NCBI GenBank assembly: GCA_006176705.1
Contig: QRFJ01004224.1
Coordinates: forward strand, 31,015 to 95,014
Origin: Cocos nucifera
Lineage: Eukaryota; Streptophyta; Magnoliopsida; Arecales; Arecaceae
Direction: 5' to 3'
Length of the DNA stretch: 64,000 bases
Shown one piece after another: positions 1-10,903 of the stretch (position 1 is the first letter of the stretch; every line of letters starts with the position of its first letter). The position numbers were made by a program, and so were the translations under genes. The notes under the pieces are model-generated. The model had not been told where the DNA came from and did not search any database. It saw only the letters and a program-made list of their open reading frames with translations.

Positions 1-370
1 ATGAACTAGACTTTTGGTATCTAATACCTAAGTAGAAGTATCATAAATAGAAAAATTATAAGATATTATCATATAATATTCTTGATCAGCAACTACTTGC
101 TCATCTCTCTTTTTTAGCCTGTTGGGTCATGGAAATCAAAATACTGAGGATAATTCCTCTTCTAGTGCCCCTACTTCTTACAGTGGAAGCATTCTGCCTG
201 ATTTAGATTATTCTTGGACCTTATGTTTAAACTGGGCATAGAAGCTCCAGCACGAACTACTTCATGCTGCTGAACAACATTCAACTTTCGATACTTATTA
301 TCAAAGTTGGGTCCCATAAGTTTATTACTGTCTAACAGTGAATGGAGCAACTATAGTTAGGATTTAACTA
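1..370 (-). pseudogene. Reduced gag and start of protease (B0)
   Basis: Read on the minus strand this gives a short Gag: a start region resembling HSLLDSNKLMGPNF, only a few dozen residues of linker, a zinc knuckle beginning CFHCKK with stops where Trp is expected, then the protease motif VLDTKS close to base 1. A normal plant copia Gag has some 200-plus residues between the first block and the knuckle. Here that stretch is nearly absent. The start codon is degraded and there are in-frame stops, so the gene is dead. Elements A3 (43250-43458) and B (48040 on) show a comparable reduction, so it is probably not an isolated accident. Confidence 0.65.
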
Positions 371-2272
371 TATAAAGGAGAACCAAAAGCCTAATTAGTA
401 ATTGATTCATTGAACCTAAAGATTTGAACTTTAATCAAAAGGTTTCTTTTACTATTTTATTCGAATCAGTAGCCTCTACCTCCAATTCGAGGAATTGCAT
501 TAATTTCTTTAGTGGGTACTAGAATCCATATAGACTGCACATAAGCCCAACTATAGTTGGTCAACTCATGTACATCTAAGGATAGGTTCATCACCAATTA
601 TTTTTTCAAATAATTTTTAGTAATTTAATTTTGCCTTAGGTATCTTTTCAGTAGGCTATGGCCTCCATTGAAAGTCTCGATTAGGTCCAACCATTAATAT
701 GATCATACTTTATCCATCTAACTAATGAATGATTAAGTCCAACTATGGTTGGTCAACCTAACCATCATATAGAGAGACGCAGCCAAGAAATTATATTATG
801 AATGATAATTCCATTAGAGGATAAGCACCATGCTTATGGCCCTCCAATGATTATTCAACTAATGGACTCATTATCATCCACTTAATGGGAGGCTATGATC
901 TAGTTATCACTATAACTATTTTATTTTAAGAATCTAATAATTTTAGAAAATTTAATTGATTTAATTTAAAGAGAGAAGATTAAATGAACCAGCTTGTCAT
1001 GATCCTTCTGCTAGCTTCACCAAGTCAGCTTAAGGGAGACCATTAATAGGTTGATCTAGGCACCTAAATCAATCATACTGATTTACCTAGCTGACATGGG
1101 TCAGCTCGAATAGTCAAGTGATTTGATCAAAACATAATTTCACCAAGAGACCAGGTAAGTTCGATCAGTGGAAGGGTCTGCCAAAGCTTGCCTTAGACAG
1201 CATCAGAAATGATCAGATAAGTGGGCTGCCAATTAAAGACCACCGATCTGACTTACCTTAGACATCAATTAGTTTAATTAATTTTAATTAAATTAATCTA
1301 ATAGTTCATGCTAGACCGCATAGCCAAGAATCAAGTCTATCTTGGATCTCGTTAAAGACATGGACTTGATCAACTACAACTATTGTAATTGATCTAGAGA
1401 ATCCTTGACCTAATTTAAGACAATAATTGATTAGATTTTGTCAATTTTCTAATTAAGTCCATTCTTTAATCTAACTCTAGGTCTAACCCAATTAAAGGAC
1501 CTAATCTTCACTAACCCATTTAACCCAATGTGTTATAATTTATGTCTTAAGATCTTCAATTTATAATCCTAGATCCTAATCAAATAACTTCTTAATTCTT
1601 AATTAAGTTTTGGGCTAAGGATTGGGGTTTAGCTTTTTGAAAATATTTTTTATATTTATAAAATATTTTTATAACATAGTTCTATCAACTAAGTTGCATG
1701 TTTGATTCATAATCAATATGCAAGTAACATAAACATGAATCTACTTTAGATCTAATTTAAATAGGTTTATATAATTAAAATAATTTCAACTTTAATCAAT
1801 CATAAATTTTTCTAAATTAAATCTAACTTATTTATGATGATTAAAATTAGATTAAAATATTTTTAATTAGATCATAAAATTTTTTAGATCTAATCTAAAA
1901 TTTTATGATTAATATTTTATATCAACACGTACTAGGACAACTTCTCCACCATAAGGGGTAAACCTTATAGTAGGACAACCTTATTATCAGTTCGTACAAT
2001 CTAAAACTTTTATTTTTAGATCTAAAACTATTTTAAATCTAATAAATTATAAATAAAATTAGATAATATCTCATAAATTTATGATTAAAGATAGATCTAC
2101 ACGAACTAGGATAATCTCTTCATTATAAATGGTAAATCTTACAGTAGGACAACCTTATAATTCATTTGTATGATCATCATTTTTAATTTTAGATTTAATA
2201 AATAGATTATAAATCAAATCTAATTCAAAAAATAATCTAAACATGCATACATAATCATGTATAATCAATCTT
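371..2272 (-). other. Untranslated leader of B0
   Basis: AT-rich leader between primer site and gag, without a credible ORF. It contains the block at 1151-1270 (on the minus strand GGTAAGT to ACTTACC) that recurs in every other copia leader in the window. Nothing else recognised. Confidence 0.6.
1151..1270 (-). promoter_or_regulatory. Conserved copia leader block (B0 copy)
   Basis: On the minus strand the block opens with TGTCTAAGGTAAGT and closes with ACTTACCTGG, about 115 bases apart. The two ends are inverted and could pair. The same layout is seen at 11942-12065, 21302-21358, 29746-29868, 42308-42434 and 47103-47218. Its function is unknown; packaging, dimerisation or splicing are possible. 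Confidence 0.5.
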
Positions 2273-2284
2273 GCTCTGATACCA
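2273..2284 (-). promoter_or_regulatory. Primer binding site, tRNA-Met type (B0)
   Basis: The plus strand reads GCTCTGATACCA, the reverse complement of TGGTATCAGAGC, which pairs with the 3' end of initiator tRNA-Met. It lies two bases from the LTR edge (TG at 2287), as in other copia elements. Confidence 0.9.
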
Positions 2285-2286
2285 AT

Positions 2287-3195
2287 TGAAGAAACCAGAT
2301 CTAGGATTTCAAGATTAGATCTTGAAACTTTTTCAAGATCTGATAGTGAAAGACTAAAATTAATTAAAATTAATTTTAAATATTAAAAATATCCTAGATC
2401 TAGGATCTATTATATGATCATGGCATATCGTTAAATAAAAAATTAAAATATAAAAAAAATTAAAACATGTTGATCACATCAACATGTATATACACTACAT
2501 CTAATGCAAGTATAAAAATAATAGATCAGATCTATTATCTATGCAAGTTTGATATTCTAACATTCTGATCTAGATTTAAGAATGAAGTTGTGAGCTGCAC
2601 ATACATTCGGCCTCTAGGAGTCATCCACACAAGCCTACGATTATGATCAAAAGTTCTGATGCAGGAAATCAGCATAGTATGCTAGTACTGTGCTGATCCA
2701 TCTTTGATGGTTGATCGGATCCCTTTTTCTTCTAGATTTGGACTCTTACAAAGAGGAGAAGGAAGAGAAGAGTTTTTATATGTGAGACACTTTTAGAAAA
2801 CTCAAGGAAGGAGGAAGGGAAGAGGTGAACACAACAACCCTAAAAGAAAATCCTCTTCTTCTTCTCTTTGCTCTCATCTAGACACCTAGTTTTGTGTCTA
2901 TGAAAACCCAACACCCAAGAATCCTTTTTCTCTAATTTTTACATACCCAAATACTTTATCAAAGTTATATTTTTCATAAAAATTTTAGGCCAAAATTCAT
3001 CCTAAATAAATAGACATGGAAGAGCCTTATCTAGGTCAAATTTCTTGACAAGGCAGGACGATATATAGCTAGTTGTTGGAGTGCCTAACACTTGGATGCC
3101 CCCTCCTCATCCCATGCCGTGGACCACCTAGAATATGCACACAAATGCTCTCCTTTTTATCATGGAAATCATAGAGGAAATCAGGTGGGGAGCGG
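2287..3195 (-). repeat. Partial 5' LTR of B0
   Basis: This LTR part starts next to the primer site and matches, in reverse complement and with divergence, the 3' third of the LTR at 38299-41191 (for example the stretch around 2590-2640). It is cut at 3195 where a plus-strand LTR begins. It has no coding content. Confidence 0.7.
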
Positions 3196-4983
3196 TGTTG
3201 GAAAATATGTCCTAAAGCCAATCATCTAAGTAGCAGATGACTAAAATTAGTATATGAATTATCTAATAATAATAGTAATTTTGCTATTTTATCGTAAAAG
3301 TTTTATCTTTCTTAAATGAACTCCTAAATTATGATGAAGTTCTTAGAACCATAATCAATCGATAAAGAAGGATTTATCGGATGATTCTTAAATTATTCAC
3401 GATCAAATGATAAGTTATTAACAAGGATAATAACTTATTGAATGTAGGTCGCTGTATGCCATATACGTTGGTTGTTCTCATAACTAAGTGGTGTGGAGAT
3501 ACTGGTATGGCATCTAGGTGAGATGTAGGAGTACATCTATACTGAACATGATCAATGTAGTACTCTACTATCAAGAGTAGCTAGCTAAGGCCAATGGGTA
3601 TAAGTGTCCCTCCAACCTGAGATCTTCATGGTGACTTGCGAGCAACTTACTATACTTTGGTGCTGGACTGCCTATATTTCTAATATAGATGATGGATGAT
3701 TTTTGGGTATAGTCAAGTACTTGTAGAGTTGGTGTTTAAGTCAAGATAGAATTGACCACTCCTAATTAACTTCAGAAAGAAAATATCTCATTGTGTTTCA
3801 ATTTAGCAAAATCTAGACCTAGGTAATCCTCATGAGGTGTCATGGGATTTGTAAAATTTTGAGACACAATAGAGATAACTTGTATGAGTATTTGATAGCA
3901 TACTCAAAGTCGTCTTGAGCATTATTGGTCATAGGGATAAATTATATAGTAACCATGGGCCAGAATTCTAGGAATGTTGCTTTGCATACATTCGACCTAT
4001 CCGAACGTCGGAAACTATTGCTAGATGGTAACTTTGATTGGTACAGAAATTAGTTTCTATACTATCAGCTTAGGTTCAAACCTATGGGGTCACACACATT
4101 AGAGCTTGTAATCTAATCGGATAGTTAATCGATGATTGAGAATCATTTCGAGGTCAAACATTCAATAAGATTGATGTTTGACCTAATGCAAGTGTTGCAG
4201 GAGGATCGATTAGCAATTAAATTGCTAATTGGCTCAATTTAATTGAGCAATCAGGCTGAGATCAAGTATAATTGAATTAGATTTAATTAGAATTAGTTTG
4301 AATTTAATTAGATTAAGTCTAATTGGTTTATTGGATAAGCCAATTGCAAGAAAAGAACAATTCCTTATTTGACTAGGACTTGGGTGCACCTGATTGACTT
4401 AAGATTTAAATCAAATTTAAATCTTAATTTAATCTAATTTAACTAGGCTTCTAGTTGGACTAGGATCATCCTTAACTAAGTTATATTTAATCTAGTTTAA
4501 ATAAAATTTAAATTAGATTTAAAATAATTTTGATCTAGTCAAATAAGAGGAGTCCCACTTGGACTAGGACTCTCTCTTTCACTTATGCCTAAGAAAGCCC
4601 ACACCATATTTTAATTCTAGATTTTTTCTATGATTTTTATGCCTAAGAAATGATTTTCCATGCCCCATTATCTCATGAATTAGATTTAAATTTGATTTGG
4701 TCAAAATTAGAAGAAAGTTAGAAATTATTTCCTACTTGGAAGAGTCTTCTTTGACCCAAACTCCTCCCTCCCTTGTGCACTAACTCTACCCACGCCCCTC
4801 TATCTTATTCAGACCTTTCTCCCATGGTTTTATGCATGAGAATCAGTGGATATACAAAAGAATAAGTGGAAGGGGCGTCCAAGAGTTGGACTCCCTATAG
4901 AAGTCCTCCTTTGACTAGGTTTTGACCTAGTCTTGCAATAAAAGGTGGATGCCTCTTATGAGATGGTTTAAGGATATGAAAAT
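3196..4983 (+). repeat. LTR-B, plus strand, truncated at the assembly gap
   Basis: It begins TGTTGGAAAATATGTCCTAA, the start also seen in diverged form at 38299 and 43459. About 1.8 kb of a 2.4-2.9 kb LTR is present before the run of N. The short ORF at 3374-3574 falls inside this LTR and recurs in other LTR-B copies by homology, not as a gene. The flank before it reads agcgg; the matching duplicate cannot be found because the right end is lost. Confidence 0.75.
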
Positions 4984-5008
4984 NNNNNNNNNNNNNNNNN
5001 NNNNNNNN
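4984..5008. other. Assembly gap (25 N)
   Basis: A run of 25 N lies exactly against the left LTR of element A1. It hides the left target-site duplicate of A1 and the continuation of the LTR-B on its left. Confidence 0.99.
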
Positions 5009-5582
5009 TGAAGGGAAATCCTGATTTCCCGGTCCAGGTTCGTCCAGATCTGATTAGATCAAGAGATATATTTCAAAAATTTTTTCTTGATCTCAATCAG
5101 ATCTTGATATGTTTCAGATCTGATTCTTATTATTTTAATAAATAAAATAAAATAAGATAAATTAAATCAAATTTAATTTACCTGATTTGGGTAATCCTAT
5201 TACCCTGTAGATGATCCTGATTGCAGCGGAAGGTTCTGGATCTAGCCACGCAAGCGCCTGGCCTCTACCGGTATCCACTCGGGTTGGATCTGGAGATCCT
5301 CTTCTTCTCTATCACACCTCCAAAAATCAGATCTGGATCTGATCTGGAGGATCTTCAAAACTCCTTTTGAAGATCTGCAGTCGTCCTTTGCAGCAGCGCA
5401 GCCTTCTTGCTTTTGATCGCCTTTCCTTTGATCTGAATCGCACCAACCTAAGTCCAAAACTCCTTTTGGACGTGGAGAGGAGAAGGAGGAGAAGTTTAGG
5501 CATGGAGGAAGAGGGGAGAGGCAGCCTTGGGGCGTGGGAAATCTCTATTGAATTTCATTAGAATCTGAGTTGGGCGCAGGGT

Positions 5583-5592
5583 CTTATTTATA
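5583..5592 (-). promoter_or_regulatory. TATA box of A-family LTR (A1 left LTR)
   Basis: The minus strand reads TATAAATAAG. The same motif in the same context (CTATAAATAAGA) occurs at 13703, 28095, 35018 and 58048, so it is the family's core promoter. Confidence 0.75.
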
Positions 5593-5900
5593 GACTAAGC
5601 GTGATCCAACTCCTCTTCCTCTCCAACCAATCACAACCCTTTGTGAAATCAGATCTAAATCTGATTGGTTGGAATAGAGACCCCTGGATTCCTCCTTAGA
5701 GGGTGCCTAAGACCAGTCAAACTTGGATTCTTAGTAGAACTCTGAATTGGAATCCAAAAGGGAGGTGGAGTCCTTGTCCAACAAGGACTCCTAGGCGCCT
5801 CCAACTTGGGCTCACGCCACCCTTGGCGTGCGCCCTTCTCCTTGCCAGGTTCTGGCAGGGGGACAGGCCCCCACCAGCTCTCCAATAGGTGCATGACATG

Positions 5901-5970
5901 TGGTCAAAAGTCAAAGTGTCAATGGTCAACATTTGACCAGTCAAAGGTAGACTTTTGACCAAAGTCAAAG
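5901..5970 (-). promoter_or_regulatory. W-box (TGAC) array in A-family LTR (A1 left)
   Basis: About eight TGAC/GTCA cores sit in 70 bases, many as TTGAC[C/T/A], the WRKY-factor consensus. The array is roughly 310 bases upstream of the TATA box. WRKY control is inferred from the motif only. Confidence 0.55.
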
Positions 5971-7292
5971 AACAAGAAATGGCAGGTGACCAAAAATGGC
6001 AGGTAATGTCTTACAAAATAAGACAACCTTTTCTGACTTGGACAACCTCCAGTCAGACCATATGAAGGCCTCTGATTGAGCACAAACTCCTTTGGCTCAG
6101 TCAGGACAACTTATTTATGATAGTAAAAGAAGAACGTTAGGTTCAATCGAGTGCTAGCACGATTTCCTTGAACCTAATTGAATCTCATTCAGATCAATTG
6201 AACTAGATCAGTTCAATTGATGATCACCAGATTCAAACCCTTGTTTGTGTGACCCAGTTAGGTTCAGTTCTGTATGGTAATGGGATATGTCATGATCTCT
6301 ATCATCGACATCATCGAAACTCCTTTCGATGGATCAGAACTCTTCTGATCGAACAGCTAGAATGATCGATCATCTAAATCATTCTAATTGCTCCCAAAAT
6401 CCACCAGTGACACCTAGCAGTATATGGTGGCAACCCATCAGAGCTGAATGCGAACCTCTTGGTGCAGCTACCTGTGTGATTAAGTTCTTCTATCTTGAGC
6501 CCCGATCAGATTAGGGTTAAGGTGAACTCGTCAAACCCTAGTCTCTGTCATATGATGTAATCATTCGATTCGAGTCCAATGTGAAAATCTAAATAGAAAC
6601 TCTTTCTATTATTTCACTCTGCCATGGCCATGGGCTTCTGGACTTGATTCTCATGATCATCATAGGGCTGCTCCTCTACCACCGAGGTAGATAGATTCCA
6701 TCTTGATGCAATCCAGTTCCTACAATGAACATGCTATAGCCAACATACACCTCAGGGTTCCATATGGCTAGGAGACCGAGTAATGGTGTAGTCAAACTAT
6801 AACACCCTCAAGGTGAACTGCCGATGCATCTCAGGTCAAAGAACCAGACACACTACTGCAGCATCGAGTCAGTCATTGACGAGAAGGTAGACTTCCCTAA
6901 TGACTACTCGAGGTGGTCACGCTCAGTGCCCTCGTTCTCTAACGAGTACCTGTACTCTCGCTCCGGTGTCTCCACACCGTAGACTCAAGACTCATCTACT
7001 AAAGAGAAGCGATCGTACACCAACCTTCCGGATCAATCACCATCCTCGTGATGATCCTATGGTCGGGAGCATGTTTATGAGTTAATAATGATTATTCATG
7101 TCTTAAATTTTCAACTCTTGAAAATATGAATTATCATTACCATTAACTCAAAGGATGTATCACAGACACTAAATACACATGTGATAGAAAATAACCCATT
7201 TTATTGAATTATAGTCAAAATTATAATTTTGCCCCTAGAAGTGTATTACAAGTGTCAGCCAATTCTGGCTTCTAGGGCACATATATCTAACA

Positions 7293-7306
7293 ATCTCCCA
7301 CTTGTC
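7293..7306 (-). promoter_or_regulatory. Polypurine tract of A1
   Basis: On the minus strand GGACAAGTGGGAGAT lies directly before the 3' LTR and a few bases after the pol stop. It is the plus-strand primer site. The same tract, slightly changed, precedes 33323 in A2. Confidence 0.8.
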
Positions 7307-8584
7307 CTAAAGCCAATTGGCTACAAGTCTAAGTCCCATCTTCTCAAGGTGGGCTTCGATCTTCTGCTGGCCCAACGGCTTTGTAAGTGGGTCTGCCACA
7401 TTATCTGCGGAGTTGACTCTCTTGACCTCAACGTAACCTTTCTCAAGGTAATCGCGGATGAGATGATATCGCCGCTCAATGTGCTTGGACTTCTGGTGAG
7501 ACCTCGGCTCCTTAGCAAGGGCTATGGCGCCATTGTTGTCGCAGTAAAGAGGAATGGCATCTGATGGCATTACTCCAATTTCTGCAGCAAACTTCTTGTA
7601 CCAGAATGCTTCCTTTGCAGCCTCTGATGCAGCTATATATTCTGCTTCCATGGTGGAATCTGCTATCACAGTTTGCTTGGAACTCTTCCAGCTGACAGCT
7701 CCACCATTGCACACAAACAGACTTCCAGATGTCGACTTTCGATCATCTATATCGGACATGAAGTCCGAGTCTGTGTATCCCTGAACTTGGAGTTCTCCAT
7801 TACCAAAGACCAACATCATATCCTTAGTTCTTCTCAAGTACTTAAGGATACATTTCACAGAAGTCCAGTGTTCTTCACCTGGATTTGACTGATATCTGCT
7901 TGTGACACTCACAGCATGGGCTATATCAGGTCGTGTACATAGCATGGCATACATGAGGCTCCCTATTGCAGAAGCATAAGGGATCTTGCTCATGCGTTCT
8001 ATTTCCTCAGGTGTGCTGGGGCACATCTTCTTGGAAAGATGAATACCATGTCTGAAGGGTATTAATCCCCTCTTAGAGTTTTCCATACTAAACCTCTTTA
8101 GTACTTCCTCTATGTACATCTTCTGTGAAAGTCCTAGCATCCTATTCGGTCTATCCCTATAGACCTTAATTCCTAGAATAAAGGATGCTTCACCTAGGTC
8201 TTTCATGGAGAATTCCTTGGACAACCACATCTTGACTGATGTCAACATGGGAATATCATTCCCAATAAGGAGGATGTCATCCACGTACAATACGAGGAAG
8301 ACAACAGCGCTCCCACTGACCCTTTTGAAAACACATGGTTCCTCTTCATTTTTGATGAAACCAAACTTTTTGATCACATCATTGAAACGAGTGTTCCAGC
8401 TCCGAGATGCTTGCTTAAGTCCATATATGGACCTTTGCAGCTTGCAAACCTTGTGATCAGTATCACTGGATGTGAAACCTAGCGGCTGTTCCATATAGAT
8501 ATCTTCCTCAAGATATCCATTTAGGAATGCCGTTTTCACGTCCATTTGCCATATTTCATAATCGAAATAGGCTGCAACAGGCAA
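7307..8584 (-). CDS. Reverse transcriptase-RNase H segment of A1 pol
   Basis: An open stretch of 425 codons covering most of the copia RT and all of RNase H. RT: first catalytic Asp in MDVKTAF (residue 15) and the YVDD box at 100-103 within YVDDILLIGND. RNase H: acidic residues in YTDSDF (about 272), TMEAEY (313-315), YCDNNGA (349) and ADNVADPLTK near the end. The catalytic residues are intact. RT and RNase H copy the element RNA into DNA in cytoplasmic particles. The first Met is internal to RT; the true frame comes from upstream across a one-base shift near 8590. The stop lies about 15 bases before the 3' LTR. Confidence 0.92.
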   Translation of the reverse strand: MPVAAYFDYEIWQMDVKTAFLNGYLEEDIYMEQPLGFTSSDTDHKVCKLQRSIYGLKQASRSWNTRFNDVIKKFGFIKNEEEPCVFKRVSGSAVVFLVLYVDDILLIGNDIPMLTSVKMWLSKEFSMKDLGEASFILGIKVYRDRPNRMLGLSQKMYIEEVLKRFSMENSKRGLIPFRHGIHLSKKMCPSTPEEIERMSKIPYASAIGSLMYAMLCTRPDIAHAVSVTSRYQSNPGEEHWTSVKCILKYLRRTKDMMLVFGNGELQVQGYTDSDFMSDIDDRKSTSGSLFVCNGGAVSWKSSKQTVIADSTMEAEYIAASEAAKEAFWYKKFAAEIGVMPSDAIPLYCDNNGAIALAKEPRSHQKSKHIERRYHLIRDYLEKGYVEVKRVNSADNVADPLTKPLGQQKIEAHLEKMGLRLVANWL

Positions 8585-9589
8585 GCAATGTGCGGATGGA
8601 TTTTAGCATAGCTACTGGGGAAAAGGTATCCTGATAGTCAATGCCTTCACGTTGACTATAACCTTTTGCCACCAGTCTAGCCTTGAATGTCTCCACATTC
8701 CCATCTGCACCAATCTTTCTCTTGAAGATCCATTTACACCCAATAGGTACTATACCTTCTGGTGGATCTACCAAGGTCCAGACTTGGTTTGAGTGCATCG
8801 AGTCAATTTCTGACTTCATTGCCTCTAAGCCATTTCTCGGAGTCGATATCTGATATCGCCTCGTTGTAGGTTTTGGGATCATCACCATGAGCACCATTAC
8901 CTATGAGGAACATTTCCTCTACATCCTCTGAAATAATACCTAAGTATCTTTCAGGGGGACGGAAAACTCTTTCCGATCTACGAGGTGGAGGAGGTAGTGT
9001 TCTTATTGGCTCAACCTGATTTGGTTCCACTTGGTCCTTAGCTCTTTGCACTTGTGAGACTTTCTCATCAAGCTTAATCTGCTTTCCAATGCCACTATCT
9101 TGAATAAACTATTTTTCAAGAAATATGGCATGTCGACTCACAATCACATTGTGGTCTTCTGGAATGTAGAAATAGTATCCTAATGACTCTTTAGGATATC
9201 CTATGAATCGAGCTCTAAAGGACCTAAACTCTAACTTGTCCGCTTGTTGTCTTTTGACATGAGCCGGACAACCCCAAATTCTGAGATGACTCAGACTTGG
9301 TTTCTTACCGTGCCATATCTCATACGGTGTGGTAGGAACGGTTTTAGAGGGAACCCTATTCAGTAAATAGATTGAAGTTAACAATGAATGTCCCCAAAGA
9401 AAATCAGGGAGGTCTGTGAAGCTCATCATGGATCGAACCATATCCAATAGAGTCCGATTTCTCCGTTCTGAAACCCCGTTGAGTTGAGGTGTTCCTGGTG
9501 GAGTCCATTGAGAGACTATGCCATTTTCCTTAAGATAGTCTAGGAATTCCCGGCTAAGGTATTCACCTCCTCGATCTGATCGAAGAACC
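8585..9589 (-). pseudogene. Integrase C-terminal part and RT N-terminal part of A1 pol, frame-broken
   Basis: This stretch joins the two long open segments and is read in three frames. 9447-9109 gives the integrase end (DMVRSMMSFTDLP, then RVPSKTVPTTPYEIWHGKK). 9051-8803 gives the proline-rich linker. 8897-8556 gives the RT start (NQVWTLVDPPEG, CKWIFKRKIGADG, GIDYQDTFSPVAMLKSI). The remaining Asp and Glu of the integrase triad fall just upstream of 9447, in the short stretch after the shift near 9595. Besides the shifts there is a TAG near 9109. Confidence 0.82.
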
Positions 9590-10888
9590 TTAATGGGTTT
9601 TTCCAGTTTGTTTTTCTACTTCATGTCTGAATTCTTTGAACTTTTCAAAAGCTTCAGACTTGTGTCTCATAAGATACACATACCCATACCTAGACAGATC
9701 ATCGGTAAAGGTAATGAAGTAGACAAAATTGCCTCTAGCCGGCACATCAAATGGGCCGCACACATCAGTATGTACTAGGGCAAGGAGATCTGTGGCCCTC
9801 TCCCCATGTCCAACAAAAGGGAGTTTAGTCATTTTGCCTTGAAGACAAGATTCACAAGTTGGATATGACTCAAAAGTCAATGGACTCAATAGCCCATTTT
9901 TCTCCAATTTGTTAATCCTATCTTCTGCTATATGACCTAATCTCAGGTGCCATAGATATCTGTCGTTTGGACTATCCCTAGGTCGTTTGGCATTCACGTT
10001 TTGCTCGATAGTTAAAACAGGTACATCAATATGCAACTGATAAAGACCATTAATAAGGAAACCATTTGCAATTTTATTTCTTTCATAAAGAATGTTACAA
10101 TGGTCCTTAAAGAAGGTGATCACATAACCTTCTTGTGCTAAGCATGAAACAGAAATCAAATTCCTGCTAGCTGCAGGCACATAATAACAGTCTTTTAAAA
10201 CTAAGTCTAAACCAGATGGTAATCGAAGAGGGTATGTTCCCACGGCTACTGCAGCAACTCTTGCTCCATTACCGATGCGTAGGATCATGTCTCCATCCCT
10301 CAGCCTCCTGCTATCCTCAAGACCCTGCATAGAAGTGCACAGATGAGCACTAGAACCAGAGTCAAGCACCCAACTGGATGCAGAAGAAACCGTAAGGTTA
10401 GACTCAATAACGAGCATACCTCCAGAAGGACCTTCCTTCTTGTTCTTCAGGGTGGCCAGGTAAGTAGGGCAGTTCCGCTTCCAATGGCCGTCGCTGTTGC
10501 AATGGAAACACTTTCCTTTGCCATCGACCTTCTTCTTCGGTTCTGCCTTCTTCTTCTTTGATCCTTCCACCTTTTGCTTTTTCACAGACTTCTTTTTCTT
10601 TCCATAAGACTTTCTTTTGGAAGAAGTCCGTTCCATAGCAAGAACTGAGCCTTTAGAACCTTTCATAGAAAGCTCAGCGGTAACCAGCATATTCATTAAC
10701 TCGGCCAAGGAATTTTGAAGTTTATGCATGTGGTAATTCATGATGAATTGCCCATATGCATCAGTCAAGGATTGCAGAATAATATCGTTCTGCAGATCCA
10801 AGTCCAACTTCACACCGAGCTTCTCAAGCTCTTCCATGTCCTTGATCATTGTCAGACAGTGATCTTGGACTGACTGCCCATCACGCAT
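9590..10888 (-). CDS. Gag C-terminus, zinc knuckle, protease and integrase N-terminal half (A1)
   Basis: An open stretch of 432 codons. Residues 1-75 are the end of the copia Gag capsid-like domain. 90-125 is very Lys-rich and probably binds RNA. The CCHC knuckle is at 127-140 (CFHCNSDGHWKRNC). The aspartic protease active site is DSG at 176-178 within WVLDSGSSAHLC. The integrase HHCC zinc site uses H314, H319, C345 and C348, and the first catalytic Asp is in HTDVCGP (375). The frame ends at 9590 because of one extra base in a run of A; homology resumes in the next frame. The first Met is internal: an upstream TGA at 10904 separates it from the Gag start. Confidence 0.92.
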   Translation of the reverse strand: MRDGQSVQDHCLTMIKDMEELEKLGVKLDLDLQNDIILQSLTDAYGQFIMNYHMHKLQNSLAELMNMLVTAELSMKGSKGSVLAMERTSSKRKSYGKKKKSVKKQKVEGSKKKKAEPKKKVDGKGKCFHCNSDGHWKRNCPTYLATLKNKKEGPSGGMLVIESNLTVSSASSWVLDSGSSAHLCTSMQGLEDSRRLRDGDMILRIGNGARVAAVAVGTYPLRLPSGLDLVLKDCYYVPAASRNLISVSCLAQEGYVITFFKDHCNILYERNKIANGFLINGLYQLHIDVPVLTIEQNVNAKRPRDSPNDRYLWHLRLGHIAEDRINKLEKNGLLSPLTFESYPTCESCLQGKMTKLPFVGHGERATDLLALVHTDVCGPFDVPARGNFVYFITFTDDLSRYGYVYLMRHKSEAFEKFKEFRHEVEKQTGKTH

Positions 10889-10903
10889 CTTAGCCTTAAA
10901 AAG

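Larger units (their letters stand above)
1..3195 (-). mobile_element. Copia element B0 (minus strand), leader, reduced gag and partial 5' LTR
   Basis: This is the 5' part of a Ty1/copia element read on the minus strand. From right to left it shows part of the 5' LTR (2287-3195), a tRNA-Met primer site (2273-2284), a leader of about 1.9 kb and a short gag running into protease at the window edge. The LTR is cut at 3195 by a plus-strand LTR-B. The leader resembles those of elements A3 and B further right, so these belong to one broad family. The rest of pol and the 3' LTR lie outside the window. Confidence 0.8.
5009..7292 (-). repeat. 3' LTR of A1
   Basis: On the minus strand it starts TGTTAGATATATGTGCCC and ends CCTTCA. 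It is nearly identical to 13130-15410. It carries the W-box array (5901-5970) and TATA box (5583-5592) of this family. ORFs seen inside (5242-5968, 6329-6514, 6900-7085) are chance ORFs in LTR sequence. Confidence 0.95.

Noticed and set aside
2273..2284. tRNA-Met-like motifs at several places (also 13116, 28682, 41193, 45880)
   Set aside because: Only the 12-18 bases of primer site are present, with no cloverleaf; they are not tRNA genes.
5655..5968. ORFs in the A1 LTR (also 13827-14087 and 57675-57911) starting MTLVKSLPLTGQ or similar
   Set aside because: They lie over the W-box array and promoter of the LTR and change length and frame between copies. Nothing suggests a protein.
7229..7888. 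Plus-strand ORFs opposite the A1 RT and RNase H
   Set aside because: They are shadows of the minus-strand pol frame, whose catalytic motifs are clear.
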